A stretch of 19,669 nucleotides of DNA from CAZTME01 sp964614795 (GTDB taxonomy: Bacteria; Patescibacteriota; Microgenomatia; UBA1400; PJMF01), in NCBI GenBank assembly GCA_964614795.1, contig CAZTME010000009.1:1-19669 (forward strand), read 5' to 3'. Both the position numbers and the translations under genes were made by a program. The notes under the pieces were generated by a model that had not been told where the DNA came from, did not search any database, and saw only the letters and a program-made list of their open reading frames with translations. Shown here piece by piece: positions 8,009-15,074 of the stretch; positions within the stretch are counted from its first letter, which is position 1, and each line of letters opens with the position of its first letter.

Positions 8009-8587
8009 TTATTGAAACCAACGTGCGCGACCTAGACGATAGTTATAATTTTGACTTCCTCTTTCTCCAATCGGTTTGGCCGGTATTCCGGCCACAATTT
8101 GATGCTTGTCTACGGATTTGGTCACCACCGCTCCGGCGGCGACAATCGCACCCTGACCAATTTTTACTCCGGGTAAAATAATTGCTCTAGGTCCTATAAA
8201 AACATAGTCTTCAATTACAACAGCCGATTCCTGAGCTATAAATTGAGGGTGATGAATGTCATGCTGACTGGTCCAGATCATGACTTGAGAGGCAATATCC
8301 ACGTGATTGCCAATCAGCAACTCGCCCTTGGAGTTGGGGAGTTGACGTCTGCCATCCAGAACCGCTTGTTCGCCAATAATGCTGTCTTGACCAATTCTTA
8401 TGTGTCGAGGATCATAAATTCTAGCACCCATGTGTAATGTTGAGCCTTGGGCGATTTTCATGCCGGAAAGTCGATAAAAAAAACGTCGCACATGATGACT
8501 GGGAATATTTCCTACAAACCACCATAAAAAACCGGTGACAAACTCTAACCAAATTGTTTTTAAGCGTCGTAGAATTTTTTCTATCAT
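8009..8587 (-). CDS. Left-handed beta-helix acyltransferase (WcaF/hexapeptide family)
   Basis: This 192-residue protein is of the trimeric hexapeptide-repeat type and probably O- or N-acetylates a sugar of the surface glycan using acetyl-CoA. Isoleucine-led hexapeptide turns run from about residue 55 to 155 ([17 protein letters not shown], then [19 protein letters not shown], then [17 protein letters not shown]). The likely catalytic histidine lies in SQHDIHH (107-113). The closing segment [13 protein letters not shown] is diagnostic of the family. A hydrophobic, basic N-terminal stretch (residues 10-28) could bind the membrane. It is the first gene of a two-gene unit with the following GT2. 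No Shine-Dalgarno is evident before the ATG. Confidence 0.9.
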   Translation of the reverse strand: MIEKILRRLKTIWLEFVTGFLWWFVGNIPSHHVRRFFYRLSGMKIAQGSTLHMGARIYDPRHIRIGQDSIIGEQAVLDGRRQLPNSKGELLIGNHVDIASQVMIWTSQHDIHHPQFIAQESAVVIEDYVFIGPRAIILPGVKIGQGAIVAAGAVVTKSVDKHQIVAGIPAKPIGERGSQNYNYRLGRARWFQ

Positions 8588-8705
8588 AAATTTTTTTCTT
8601 AAGCTAAGACATTAAGCAGTTAATTTATCAGAGCATTTGAAAAGATAATATTTTCAGTCACGCTCGTCAATTAAGTTTATCATAAATACCCGTAAGATTA
8701 CTAAA

Positions 8706-8761
8706 TAGACTTGTCGCAAAATATGAACAAAGAGCCGTGATATTATTGCGCGACAAGTCTA
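8706..8761. repeat. Dispersed palindromic repeat, copy C (overlaps ruvB 3' end)
   Basis: Perfect outer arms TAGACTTGTCGC (8706-8717) and GCGACAAGTCTA (8750-8761) are followed inward by looser pairing (AAAATAT against ATTATTGC). The right arm is also coding: read on the minus strand it gives the last ruvB codons R-L-V-A-Q and the TAA stop at 8743-8745. Confidence 0.9.
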
Positions 8762-9771
8762 ATATCGTCCGGCACAGGCAAGTTACAATGTAAATAGGCA
8801 TTTTTTGTGGCTACTCTACCCTGGTTCGTTCTTTTAATTAAACCTTGTTGAAGTAGGTATGGTTCTATCACTTCCTCTATAGTAATTTGATCCTCACTGA
8901 GAGCGGCGCCAAGAGTGGAAATGCCGACCGGTCCACCGGCATATTTTTCAATCAAAATATGTAAATACTTTCGATCATTATCGTCTAATCCAAGTTTGTC
9001 TATAGATTGAAAATCCAAAGCTGTTTGCACAAGAGTTGGTGAGATAGATAATTGAGTGACTTGAGCATAATCGCGTACTCTCTTAAGAAGTTTTAGTGCA
9101 ATACGTGGTGTGCCTCTAGCTCTTCTGGCAATTGCCAATGCGCTTTCATCGTCCAGTTCTACTTCCAAACGAGAACCTCCTTGTTTGACAATCGTCATTA
9201 ATGCATCTGGTTTGTAATAATCCAAGCGATGAATAATGCCAAAGCGATCGCGAAATGGACCTGCCAACAAGCCGAATCGAGTGGTGGCTCCCACCAAAGT
9301 GAAGCGAGGCACATCGATGCGCAAAGTTCGAGCGGCCGGGCCTTTGCCAATGACAATGTCCAGAGCAAAATCCTCCATGGCCGTATATAAAGTTTCTTCC
9401 ACCGCTTTGGGCAAGCGATGAATTTCGTCAATAAAAAGTACGTCACCCGGTTCTAAATTTGTGAGAATAGCGGCTAAATCACCGCTTTTGGTTAAAGCGG
9501 TGCCCGAAGAAGTGCGCAGTTGCGCTCCCATTTCTTTGGCAATTAAGTAACAAAGTGTTGTTTTACCCAACCCCGGTGGTCCATAAAACAACGAGTGGTC
9601 CATAGCTTCACTGCGACTTTTAGCGGCGGTGATGGCAATATGCAAACTTTTTTTGATTGAATCTTGGCCTAAGAATTCATCCCAAGAGCTGGCGCGCAGG
9701 GACGAAAAAAGCACTTCGTCTTCTGCTGTATCTGGAATTGCTTGAACAATATTTTTTTTCATAATATTCAT
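8743..9771 (-). CDS. ruvB: Holliday junction branch migration ATPase RuvB
   Basis: This 342-residue AAA+ motor drives branch migration of Holliday junctions as hexameric rings on RuvA. It shows Walker A GPPGLGKTT (64-72), Walker B LFIDEIHR (112-119), sensor 1 GATTR (161-165) and the arginine-finger region GPFRDRFG (171-178). The C-terminal winged helix contains YAGGPVGISTLGAAL and RGRVAT-like GRVATKNAYLH. After that usual end, an extra tail PVPDDIRLVAQ follows, whose last five codons and stop fall inside palindromic repeat C. The start overlaps the ruvA stop by one base (TAATG); an alternative ATG three codons in is at 9762. It ends the ruvC-ruvA-ruvB set. Confidence 0.97.
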   Translation of the reverse strand: MNIMKKNIVQAIPDTAEDEVLFSSLRASSWDEFLGQDSIKKSLHIAITAAKSRSEAMDHSLFYGPPGLGKTTLCYLIAKEMGAQLRTSSGTALTKSGDLAAILTNLEPGDVLFIDEIHRLPKAVEETLYTAMEDFALDIVIGKGPAARTLRIDVPRFTLVGATTRFGLLAGPFRDRFGIIHRLDYYKPDALMTIVKQGGSRLEVELDDESALAIARRARGTPRIALKLLKRVRDYAQVTQLSISPTLVQTALDFQSIDKLGLDDNDRKYLHILIEKYAGGPVGISTLGAALSEDQITIEEVIEPYLLQQGLIKRTNQGRVATKNAYLHCNLPVPDDIRLVAQ

Positions 9772-10343
9772 TACTTGCGACGTGTACCCAAAATTTTTAA
9801 GGCCTGGGTAATTTGCTGAGATGTTGATAGTGTTTGATCATCAATTTGTGATAGGGCTTTAACAATATCTGTATCAATAAAGCCCAGGCTTCTTAAAGCT
9901 TGACCAACTTCGGATTGTTCAATTCGAGTGGAAAGTTCCAGATCAAAGCTTGAGCCCAACTTGGGTGCCAGCTCAATAATGATTTTTTGAGCGTTTTTCT
10001 TGCCTAATCTGGGAATTGCGGTGAAAAATGCCAAATCCGCTTGTTGAACAGCTACGATGACTTCATTGATACCTTGATTGGTAATAGCCAAAGCCGTGCG
10101 AGGGCCAATACCGGAAACTCCCAAGAGGGCGATAAATAATTGCTTTTCCTGAGTGGAGAGAAAACCGAAAAGTTGTAAAACATCTTCTTTAACCAACGTA
10201 TAGATTTCCAATGTTCGCTCTTGTCCGTTTTCCAGCTTGGCGAGGTTTTGCGCTCCCAAAAAAACTTCATAACCTACTCCGCCAACCAAGCACAGCACGC
10301 TTGCGGATTGTTTTTCAATGATACCGGTTAATCGACCAATCAT
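9771..10343 (-). CDS. ruvA: Holliday junction DNA helicase subunit RuvA
   Basis: This 190-residue protein is the tetrameric junction-binding partner of RuvB. It begins with the diagnostic MIGRLTGIIE. The OB domain covers about residues 1-64. The two helix-hairpin-helix motifs are visible as LLGVSGIGPRTALAI and IPRLGKKNAQKIIIEL. The C-terminal RuvB-binding domain is at about 145-185 (VGQALRSLGFIDTDIVKAL). The reading frame stays open 12 codons upstream to a TTG at 10379, but the conserved start is the ATG at 10343. It is coupled to ruvB by a TAATG overlap and lies 175 bp beyond ruvC. Confidence 0.96.
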   Translation of the reverse strand: MIGRLTGIIEKQSASVLCLVGGVGYEVFLGAQNLAKLENGQERTLEIYTLVKEDVLQLFGFLSTQEKQLFIALLGVSGIGPRTALAITNQGINEVIVAVQQADLAFFTAIPRLGKKNAQKIIIELAPKLGSSFDLELSTRIEQSEVGQALRSLGFIDTDIVKALSQIDDQTLSTSQQITQALKILGTRRK

Positions 10344-10518
10344 AACTTGAGTTATGCCAGAGTTTGAGTGGAAACGCAAGTGGGTGATAAATAATAATCT
10401 GAAAAAATGATCTCGACTTATCTCTCAAGTGACATGTCTAATATCTGATTTTGAACTTGAACAATTAGTCAATAATCACTTGTTTTAAAGCCATACATAA
10501 AAGCTCAGAAAAAAAAAA
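10344..10518. other. ruvC-ruvA spacer with a possible decayed repeat end
   Basis: This 175-bp AT-rich spacer has no gene. GACATGTCTAAT at 10431-10442 differs by one base from the right end of the dispersed repeat (GACAAGTCTAAT). I cannot find a convincing left arm, so it may be a decayed copy or chance. A run of ten A's (10509-10518) directly precedes the ruvC stop. Confidence 0.35.
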
Positions 10519-11034
10519 TCAAGTTCTAATTAAATCGATTCTCAATCGCACATGAGCGGTGACCACTGCTCCAATGGCATCCATGGCATCATCAATAATG
10601 ACTTGATTTGGTAACTTAATTTGCATGCGAATCGCTCTTTCCAATTCTTGTTTACTGGCTCTACCAGAACCAGTCACCGCTTGTTTGATTTCCAATGGAG
10701 TATATTCAAGAATATCCATATTGTTTTGCAAAAAGGGTGAGAGGATAACTCCTCTGGCTTGGGCAACAGCTAATGCGGTTTTCTGATTTTTCGCAAAAAA
10801 GACCGACTCGATACTGAGATATTGTGGCCGATGATTATTCACTAATGACGAGATCTCTTGAGAAATATGCGTCAACCTTCCCATCATGTTATCTTCTTTG
10901 GAAGATGTAATGCAACCAAAATCTATAATGCTCAACTTTGATTGTTCAACCAAACCGATCGCCCATCCAACTCTATCATAACCCGGATCTATACCGACAA
11001 TTTTGTATGAAGTTGATGATGAATGAGTTAACAT
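10519..11034 (-). CDS. ruvC: Holliday junction endonuclease RuvC
   Basis: This 171-residue dimeric nuclease resolves Holliday junctions by paired nicks. The four acidic catalytic positions can be placed: Asp16 in GIDPGYDRVGW, Glu76 in LSIESVFF, and Asp149 and Asp152 in IDDAMDAIGAV. KNQKTALAVAQARGV is the usual central helix. Residues 1-10 precede the fold; no closer start codon is available, so the ATG at 11034 is kept. It leads the ruvCAB order on the minus strand, but a 175-bp gap separates it from ruvA, so ruvAB may have its own promoter. Confidence 0.96.
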   Translation of the reverse strand: MLTHSSSTSYKIVGIDPGYDRVGWAIGLVEQSKLSIIDFGCITSSKEDNMMGRLTHISQEISSLVNNHRPQYLSIESVFFAKNQKTALAVAQARGVILSPFLQNNMDILEYTPLEIKQAVTGSGRASKQELERAIRMQIKLPNQVIIDDAMDAIGAVVTAHVRLRIDLIRT

Positions 11035-11073
11035 AAATGGTCAAAATGCTTTTTAATTGTTCACCGATTTAAT

Positions 11074-11145
11074 TAGACTTGTCGCGCAATAAAAACACGA
11101 TTTCTTGGTAAAATTTATTCATATTCTTATTGCGTGTCAACTCTA
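11074..11145. repeat. Dispersed palindromic repeat, copy B
   Basis: This 72-bp copy has the left arm TAGACTTGTCGCGCAATAA (11074-11092), the best match to the consensus. The right arm TTATTGCGTGTCAACTCTA (11127-11145) pairs with it apart from a few substitutions. The interior GATTTCTT and TTATTCAT are shared with copy A, so the two are homologous rather than two unrelated terminators. It lies between ruvC and the next gene cluster. Confidence 0.87.
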
Positions 11146-11174
11146 ATGCTTAGTGAATGCTAGACTCAATCTTC

Positions 11175-12341
11175 TCAAGAATGAATTTCGCGCAACTGTG
11201 AAACCAAAATTTTAGCCGATTCATCCCAAGAAAATTTATTTGCTTGATTAAAACCTAATTTTTTCAACGAGCGTTTTTCACCTGTTGTGAGCCATAAAGC
11301 TTGGTTCAAAGCACGAGTCAAATGCGTAGCGGAATTTTTTTTGATAATGATGCCGGCCGGACCGCAAACTTCCGGTAAGCTGGCTACATTGCTCACAATG
11401 GGTATAGTTCCCAATTGCAAGGCTTCTAAGACGGGAATACCAAAACCTTCGGCCTCGCCCACGGCAATCAATGCTTGAGCCTTTTTTAATAATCCCAACT
11501 TCAGTTCGTCATCAATAAAATTGGTCAAATGAATTTGTTTTTCGAATGGTGATTGCTTAACTCGATCAACCGTGGATTGTGCCAGCCATCCCACTTTGCC
11601 CACAATAATTAAATGTGGTTCTGCTAGTTTAGTTTTTGTTCTATATCCGCCACTCTCTTTTTTTTGAGATAATTCTTCATTTAATGAGTCAAAAGCATCT
11701 ATTAAAGTGATAATTCTTTTTCTGGGTTGAATGGTGCCAATGTGAATAAAAAAAGGCGCATCTTTAACACCAATCTTATGCAAATAACGATTGGTACTGG
11801 ACGTGGCGAGTGGATTTAAATCCAAACAACCCGGATAGGCAACAAAAGTTTTTCCGGCCGAAGATGGATAATATTTATTCACACTCTCTTGAGTGGCTTG
11901 ACTGATGCAGAGCACTTTGCGAGCATGATTAACACTGTATTTTGTCCAGTGACGCAGTTGTGTGCGATCGAACCAATTAAATTCCAAAGGGTGAGAAAGA
12001 TAGGCAGTGTCCATAACACTTGAAATGTAGGGTTTGGGGCAGGATCTGGGAGCATAATGGCCGGGGGTAAAAAATACATCAAATTTGTCTTGATGGGCAT
12101 AAAGATATTGAGGTAAAGCCCATTGCGTCCAAAATTTTTGAGGCTTAACCACGTGATAGCGCCAATTAGCATTGCTCTTGGGCATATCCTCAACCGGTGG
12201 GGATGACAATAAAATTTTAAACTTGTGAGAAAGACTGTGCGTTTTAAGTGCCTTAATCAATTCGTAGGCAAAGACATTACTGCCCACTCGCTCGCGAGTG
12301 TTTGCTTCATTACCGTCGATCCAAATTCTTAAAGCTTGCAT
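11175..12341 (-). CDS. GT4 family glycosyltransferase
   Basis: This 388-residue GT-B enzyme resembles mannosyltransferase-type GT4 proteins. The N-terminal domain begins RIWIDGNEANTRERVGSNVF, with the acceptor-side glycine region. SSVMDTAYLSHP and ARKVLCISQATQESV mark the end of that domain. The donor domain starts with FFIHIGTIQPRKRI, and the nucleotide-sugar signature is GEAEGFGIPVLEALQLGT, with both conserved glutamates of the E-x7-E motif (EGFGIPVLE). It follows the neighbouring GT4 gene by 22 bp and is probably co-transcribed with it. Likely adds successive residues of a surface glycan; sugar unknown. Confidence 0.92.
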   Translation of the reverse strand: MQALRIWIDGNEANTRERVGSNVFAYELIKALKTHSLSHKFKILLSSPPVEDMPKSNANWRYHVVKPQKFWTQWALPQYLYAHQDKFDVFFTPGHYAPRSCPKPYISSVMDTAYLSHPLEFNWFDRTQLRHWTKYSVNHARKVLCISQATQESVNKYYPSSAGKTFVAYPGCLDLNPLATSSTNRYLHKIGVKDAPFFIHIGTIQPRKRIITLIDAFDSLNEELSQKKESGGYRTKTKLAEPHLIIVGKVGWLAQSTVDRVKQSPFEKQIHLTNFIDDELKLGLLKKAQALIAVGEAEGFGIPVLEALQLGTIPIVSNVASLPEVCGPAGIIIKKNSATHLTRALNQALWLTTGEKRSLKKLGFNQANKFSWDESAKILVSQLREIHS

Positions 12342-12363
12342 AAGAAAAATGAAGATTAAGTGA

Positions 12364-13527
12364 TTATTTCTGTTTAATTTCAGCAGCTTTATCCATTAAA
12401 GCTTGTGCATAAACAGCTTCAGTTTGAGCCGCTGCGCTGGACCATGAAAACATATGCTGGCGAATAATCATTTTTCTTCTTCTGGTGTCTTTTTCTGATT
12501 CGGATTCATTAAGCAATTTTTCCAAACCCAGTTTAATTTCATCGATTTGATTGGGATCTATTAACTCGGCGGCGTTACCGGCAATTTCCGGCATACTGGA
12601 ACAATTGGAAGTTAAGACACTGGTACCAAAGTAAAATGCTTCTAAAATTGGCAGGCCAAAACCTTCATATAAAGAAGGATATGCAAAAACTTGAGCATTA
12701 GTATATAAAACAGCTAATTCTAAGTCGGTGACTTTACCTAAAAAATGTAAGCCCGAAATTTTATTCAAATGTGTCCCCTGACTGGTGGCATCCCAACCGG
12801 CTTCACCGGCAATCACCAAATCCACATCTTTGGCTAAAGGTTGCCAGGCTTCAATTAATCTTAATAGATTCTTTCTAGGCTCACGCGTCCCCACGGACAA
12901 AATGTAAGGTCTAGTGAGATTTAATTTTTTGACAGCTTCTTCCAGTACTTCTTCGGTTAGCTGATGGCTGATACTTACTACTTCTTGAGGTAAAGCTTCA
13001 TAGATAACGTGAACTTTGTCTGGGGGATATTCTAGCCTTGAGATAATGTCATGACGAGTGGCTCGACTCACAGCAATCAAGTGAGCTTGTCTTTCTTTGA
13101 GTAGTTTCCAAGATCTTTGATGCATTTTTTTTAACTTGGGATGAGCCGTTTCCGGAAAGATTAACATAGCCAAATCATGAACGGTTGAAACCAGTGGTAA
13201 ATCCTTATCCGGTGGTTGAATCCAGTCCCAACTGTGAAAAACATCAATGGTTGGCAAAGTGGAGCGCAACTTGGGAAAAGCCAATTTATTCCACATGAAG
13301 TTGTAAAGACTGGGTGGATAGGATTGCAATACGATTTCGGTTTTGGTCTTGGCGGAAGTTTTGAGTTCTTTGGCAATTTCTTCCAGGTGTGATCGACCTC
13401 TTAACGCCGAACCATAAAGAGTGTAACGATGTCCGGGTCTTTGAAGAAGAGCTCTGGTTAAATTGGTGGTGTAGCGAGAGACTCCACGATCATACAAGCT
13501 GGCTGTGATATCAATTCCCACGTGCAT
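12364..13527 (-). CDS. GT4 family glycosyltransferase
   Basis: This 387-residue GT-B enzyme is organised like its downstream neighbour and is probably a diverged paralogue. The N-terminus is MHVGIDITASLYDRGVSRY. HDLAMLIFPETAHP and AHLIAVSRATRHDI match the corresponding positions of the next gene. The donor domain contains ILSVGTREPRKNLLRLIEAW, and the signature is SLYEGFGLPILEAFYFGT with the E-x7-E motif intact, followed by SNCSSMPEIAGNAA. It heads a two-gene unit and is transcribed divergently from the UDP-glucuronate decarboxylase-like gene across an 85-bp spacer. Donor and acceptor not determinable. Confidence 0.92.
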   Translation of the reverse strand: MHVGIDITASLYDRGVSRYTTNLTRALLQRPGHRYTLYGSALRGRSHLEEIAKELKTSAKTKTEIVLQSYPPSLYNFMWNKLAFPKLRSTLPTIDVFHSWDWIQPPDKDLPLVSTVHDLAMLIFPETAHPKLKKMHQRSWKLLKERQAHLIAVSRATRHDIISRLEYPPDKVHVIYEALPQEVVSISHQLTEEVLEEAVKKLNLTRPYILSVGTREPRKNLLRLIEAWQPLAKDVDLVIAGEAGWDATSQGTHLNKISGLHFLGKVTDLELAVLYTNAQVFAYPSLYEGFGLPILEAFYFGTSVLTSNCSSMPEIAGNAAELIDPNQIDEIKLGLEKLLNESESEKDTRRRKMIIRQHMFSWSSAAAQTEAVYAQALMDKAAEIKQK

Positions 13528-13577
13528 ATGTTAAGCGTATCATGTGCGCAGTTTCCAGCATAGCGGAAGTTTCCCGC

Positions 13578-13605
13578 TTGCGATTTCTGTCAAGCCTCGC
13601 ATAAT
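13578..13605 (+). promoter_or_regulatory. Sigma70-like promoter of the UXS-like gene, leaderless
   Basis: TTGCGA (13578-13583) and CATAAT (13600-13605) are 16 bp apart. The ATG at 13613 lies 8 bp after the -10 box, about where RNA synthesis would begin. No Shine-Dalgarno precedes it. This supports the ATG at 13613 over the upstream in-frame GTG at 13544. Consensus match only. Confidence 0.5.
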
Positions 13606-13621
13606 ACACATTATGACAGAA
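13585..13621. repeat. 8-bp inverted repeat centred on the UXS promoter -10 box
   Basis: TTCTGTCA (13585-13592) and TGACAGAA (13614-13621) are perfect reverse complements. Their centre is at 13603, inside the proposed -10 element, and the right arm overlaps the start codon. It could be a repressor operator or a decayed palindrome. A smaller hairpin AGCGG/CCGCT (13562-13578) lies just upstream. Confidence 0.45.
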
Positions 13622-14608
13622 CTTAACAAGATGCGAACCGTATTGATTACTGGTGGAGCCGGGTTTATTGGCTCTCATTTGTGCGAGGTTTTACTTTTCA
13701 ACAATTGGCGGGTGATCGCGGTAGATAATTTTATTTCCGGTACTCAACAAAATGTTGCATCATTTGTTAATCATCCTTATTTTTCCTTAATTGAAGCCGA
13801 TGTCACAAAACCGGTGAACAGTTGGCTTCCACAAAATACCCGGTTGGATGCGATTTTGCACTTTGCTTCTTTAGCCAGTCCGCCTCTTTATCAAAAACAT
13901 CCTTTGGAAACCATAGAAGTCAATACTGTGGCTACAAAAAATCTTTTAGAATACCTGTTTCAAAATTCACCTCAGGGCACATTTCTTTTTGCTGGCACTT
14001 CGGAAGTATACGGCGATCCTTTAGTTCATCCCCAGCCGGAGAGTTATTGGGGTAATGTTAATCCAAATGGCGTACGTTCTTGTTATGATGAAAGCAAACG
14101 GTTGGGGGAAACTTTATGTGGAGAATATTATCGACAATTTGGTTTGGATACACGCATTGTTCGCATATTTAATACCTACGGCCCCAGAATGCATCCCCAA
14201 GATGGTCGAATTATTCCCAATCTAATAATGGCCGGTTTAAATCGGGAACCGTTGCCAATTTATGGTGATGGTTCTCAGACCCGCTCATATTGTTATGTGG
14301 ATGATTTAGTGAGTGGTATTATGACATTTTTGACCAAACCTAATCTGGCAGGAGAAACTATTAATCTTGGTAATCCTGAAGAATTTTCTGCTTTGGAAAC
14401 CGGCAAAATTATTTGGCAGTTAATTAATCCCAATCAAGAAATGAAAGTTCATTATCATCCCCTCCCCAAAGATGATCCCAGCAAACGTAGGCCGGATATT
14501 ACCAAAGCTAACAAATTGCTTGATTGGAACCCAAAAATTTCTTTTGAAGAAGGTGTGTCTAAAACCATTAGTTATTTTAACCAACCTTCCTTAAAGCCCC
14601 AACCGTAA
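13613..14608 (+). CDS. UDP-glucuronate decarboxylase-like NAD-dependent enzyme (extended SDR)
   Basis: This 331-residue enzyme probably converts UDP-glucuronate to UDP-xylose, a donor for the neighbouring transferases. The NAD-binding loop is TGGAGFIGSH (13-22). HFASLASPPLYQKHPLETI (83-101), TSEVYGDP (129-136) and the catalytic YDESK (Tyr158, Lys162) follow. The block YWGNVNPNGVRSCYDESKR is strongly typical of the UXS family, as is RIFNTYGPRMHPQDGR (184-199). Closely related dTDP-glucose dehydratases and UDP-galactose epimerases usually lack this combination. The frame is open upstream to a GTG at 13544, but the ATG at 13613 fits the promoter and the fold. No UDP-glucose dehydrogenase is in the window. 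Confidence 0.88.
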   Translation: MTELNKMRTVLITGGAGFIGSHLCEVLLFNNWRVIAVDNFISGTQQNVASFVNHPYFSLIEADVTKPVNSWLPQNTRLDAILHFASLASPPLYQKHPLETIEVNTVATKNLLEYLFQNSPQGTFLFAGTSEVYGDPLVHPQPESYWGNVNPNGVRSCYDESKRLGETLCGEYYRQFGLDTRIVRIFNTYGPRMHPQDGRIIPNLIMAGLNREPLPIYGDGSQTRSYCYVDDLVSGIMTFLTKPNLAGETINLGNPEEFSALETGKIIWQLINPNQEMKVHYHPLPKDDPSKRRPDITKANKLLDWNPKISFEEGVSKTISYFNQPSLKPQP

Positions 14609-14665
14609 GATCGCTTATGGATGAAGAACCACTAGGTAGTAGTGCAAGTTCTCTTGTAACAAATT

Positions 14666-14686
14666 AAAAAGCCGAGCCTAAGCTCG
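14666..14686 (-). terminator. Intrinsic terminator, minus strand
   Basis: Read on the minus strand, CGAGC-TTAG-GCTCG (14673-14686) is a perfect 5-bp GC-rich stem with a four-base loop. It is followed two bases later by TTTTTAATTT. It faces the transcript from mscS or the candidate small RNA. It would stop transcription before it runs antisense into the UXS-like gene. Confidence 0.6.
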
Positions 14687-14827
14687 TGGGATGTTTAAAA
14701 CTTTCCCGAAAACTTAGGCAGAATATTTTATTCTGTTAATCCTCAAAATATAGCGTTCACAAAACAGAATGACGCTTTTCTATCGAATGCTCGATTTGGT
14801 TATGAAGCAGTTTATTCTGAAATTTGA

Positions 14828-14922
14828 TTTTGACAGAGCTATAGACAAAAATCTATTGTCTTTTCGGACAAAAGACCTATTACGTAACTAATTTTGTGTA
14901 ATGATTTATAGCTCTTTCAAAA
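14828..14922. repeat. Multi-branched palindrome with a 16-bp closing stem
   Basis: The arms TTTTGACAGAGCTATA (14828-14843) and TATAGCTCTTTCAAAA (14907-14922) pair with a single mismatch. Inside lie GACAA/TTGTC (14844-14848 with 14856-14860), GTCTTTT/AAAAGAC (14858-14864 with 14870-14876, loop CGGAC) and ATTAC/GTAAT (14879-14883 with 14898-14902). The first two internal stems share bases 14858-14860, so they are mutually exclusive. The overall shape is cloverleaf-like but has none of the conserved tRNA bases. Confidence 0.7.
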
Positions 14923-15015
14923 CGAAATGGCGATTCTTTACTAACTCAATTAGACAGGCAAGAGTTAAGTATATGAAATTTGCATTTTGATTTTGAATTT
15001 GCTGTATTTAGCGGA

Positions 15016-15074
15016 TAGACTTTTCGCGCAATAATTACGCGATCGAGATAAAATCTTAAATCAGTCGACGTCTA
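15016..15074. repeat. Dispersed palindromic repeat, copy D (contains mscS stop)
   Basis: The left end TAGACTTTTCGCGCAATAA (15016-15034) matches the family consensus except for one base. The right side is shortened, ending GTCGACGTCTA (15064-15074). The interior ACGCGAT...GATAAAATC resembles copy B. The terminal CTA at 15072-15074 is the complement of the mscS TAG stop codon. Confidence 0.75.

Larger units (their letters stand above)
14666..14930 (-). ncRNA. Candidate structured small RNA, minus strand
   Basis: A possible transcript of about 260 nt. On the minus strand a weak promoter TTGCCT (14956-14961), 17 bp, AAGAAT (14933-14938) precedes the stem-rich segment, and an intrinsic terminator closes it near 14666. 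The terminator hairpin competes with the GCCTAAG/CTTAGGC stem, which is an arrangement like an attenuator. I do not recognise tmRNA, RNase P, 6S or SRP motifs in it. An alternative reading is simply the long 3' end of the mscS transcript, or a decayed mobile element. Confidence 0.35.
14609..15015. other. Gene-free convergent spacer dense in inverted repeats
   Basis: No gene is seen between the converging UXS-like and mscS genes. Visible stems: AGAACCACTA (14625-14634) with TAGTG-CAA-GTTCT (14640-14652); GCCTAAG (14676-14682) with CTTAGGC (14713-14719); ATTCTGTT (14730-14737) with AACAGAAT (14763-14770); AGCGT (14752-14756), inside the previous loop, with ACGCT (14772-14776), a pseudoknot geometry; ATCGA/TCGAT (14782-14795); a 16-bp stem closing 14828-14922; and TACT-AACTC (14939-14947) with GAGTTAAGTA (14962-14971). 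Short stems occur by chance in AT-rich DNA, but the number and the 16-bp stem are notable. Confidence 0.6.

Noticed and set aside
9771..10379. Longer ruvA starting at a TTG at 10379
   Set aside because: RuvA proteins start with MIGRL/MIGxL; the ATG at 10343 gives exactly that start.
13544..13612. N-terminal extension of the UXS-like protein from a GTG
   Set aside because: The extension is not part of the SDR fold, and the promoter elements at 13578-13605 lie inside it.
14835..14915. Cloverleaf-like fold suggesting a tRNA
   Set aside because: The closing stem is 9-16 bp, two internal stems exclude each other, and there is no T-loop TTCRA, no D-loop GG and no plausible anticodon arm.
14609..15015. 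Retron or reverse-transcriptase-linked RNA
   Set aside because: No reverse transcriptase gene occurs anywhere in the window; neighbours are a UXS-like enzyme and MscS.
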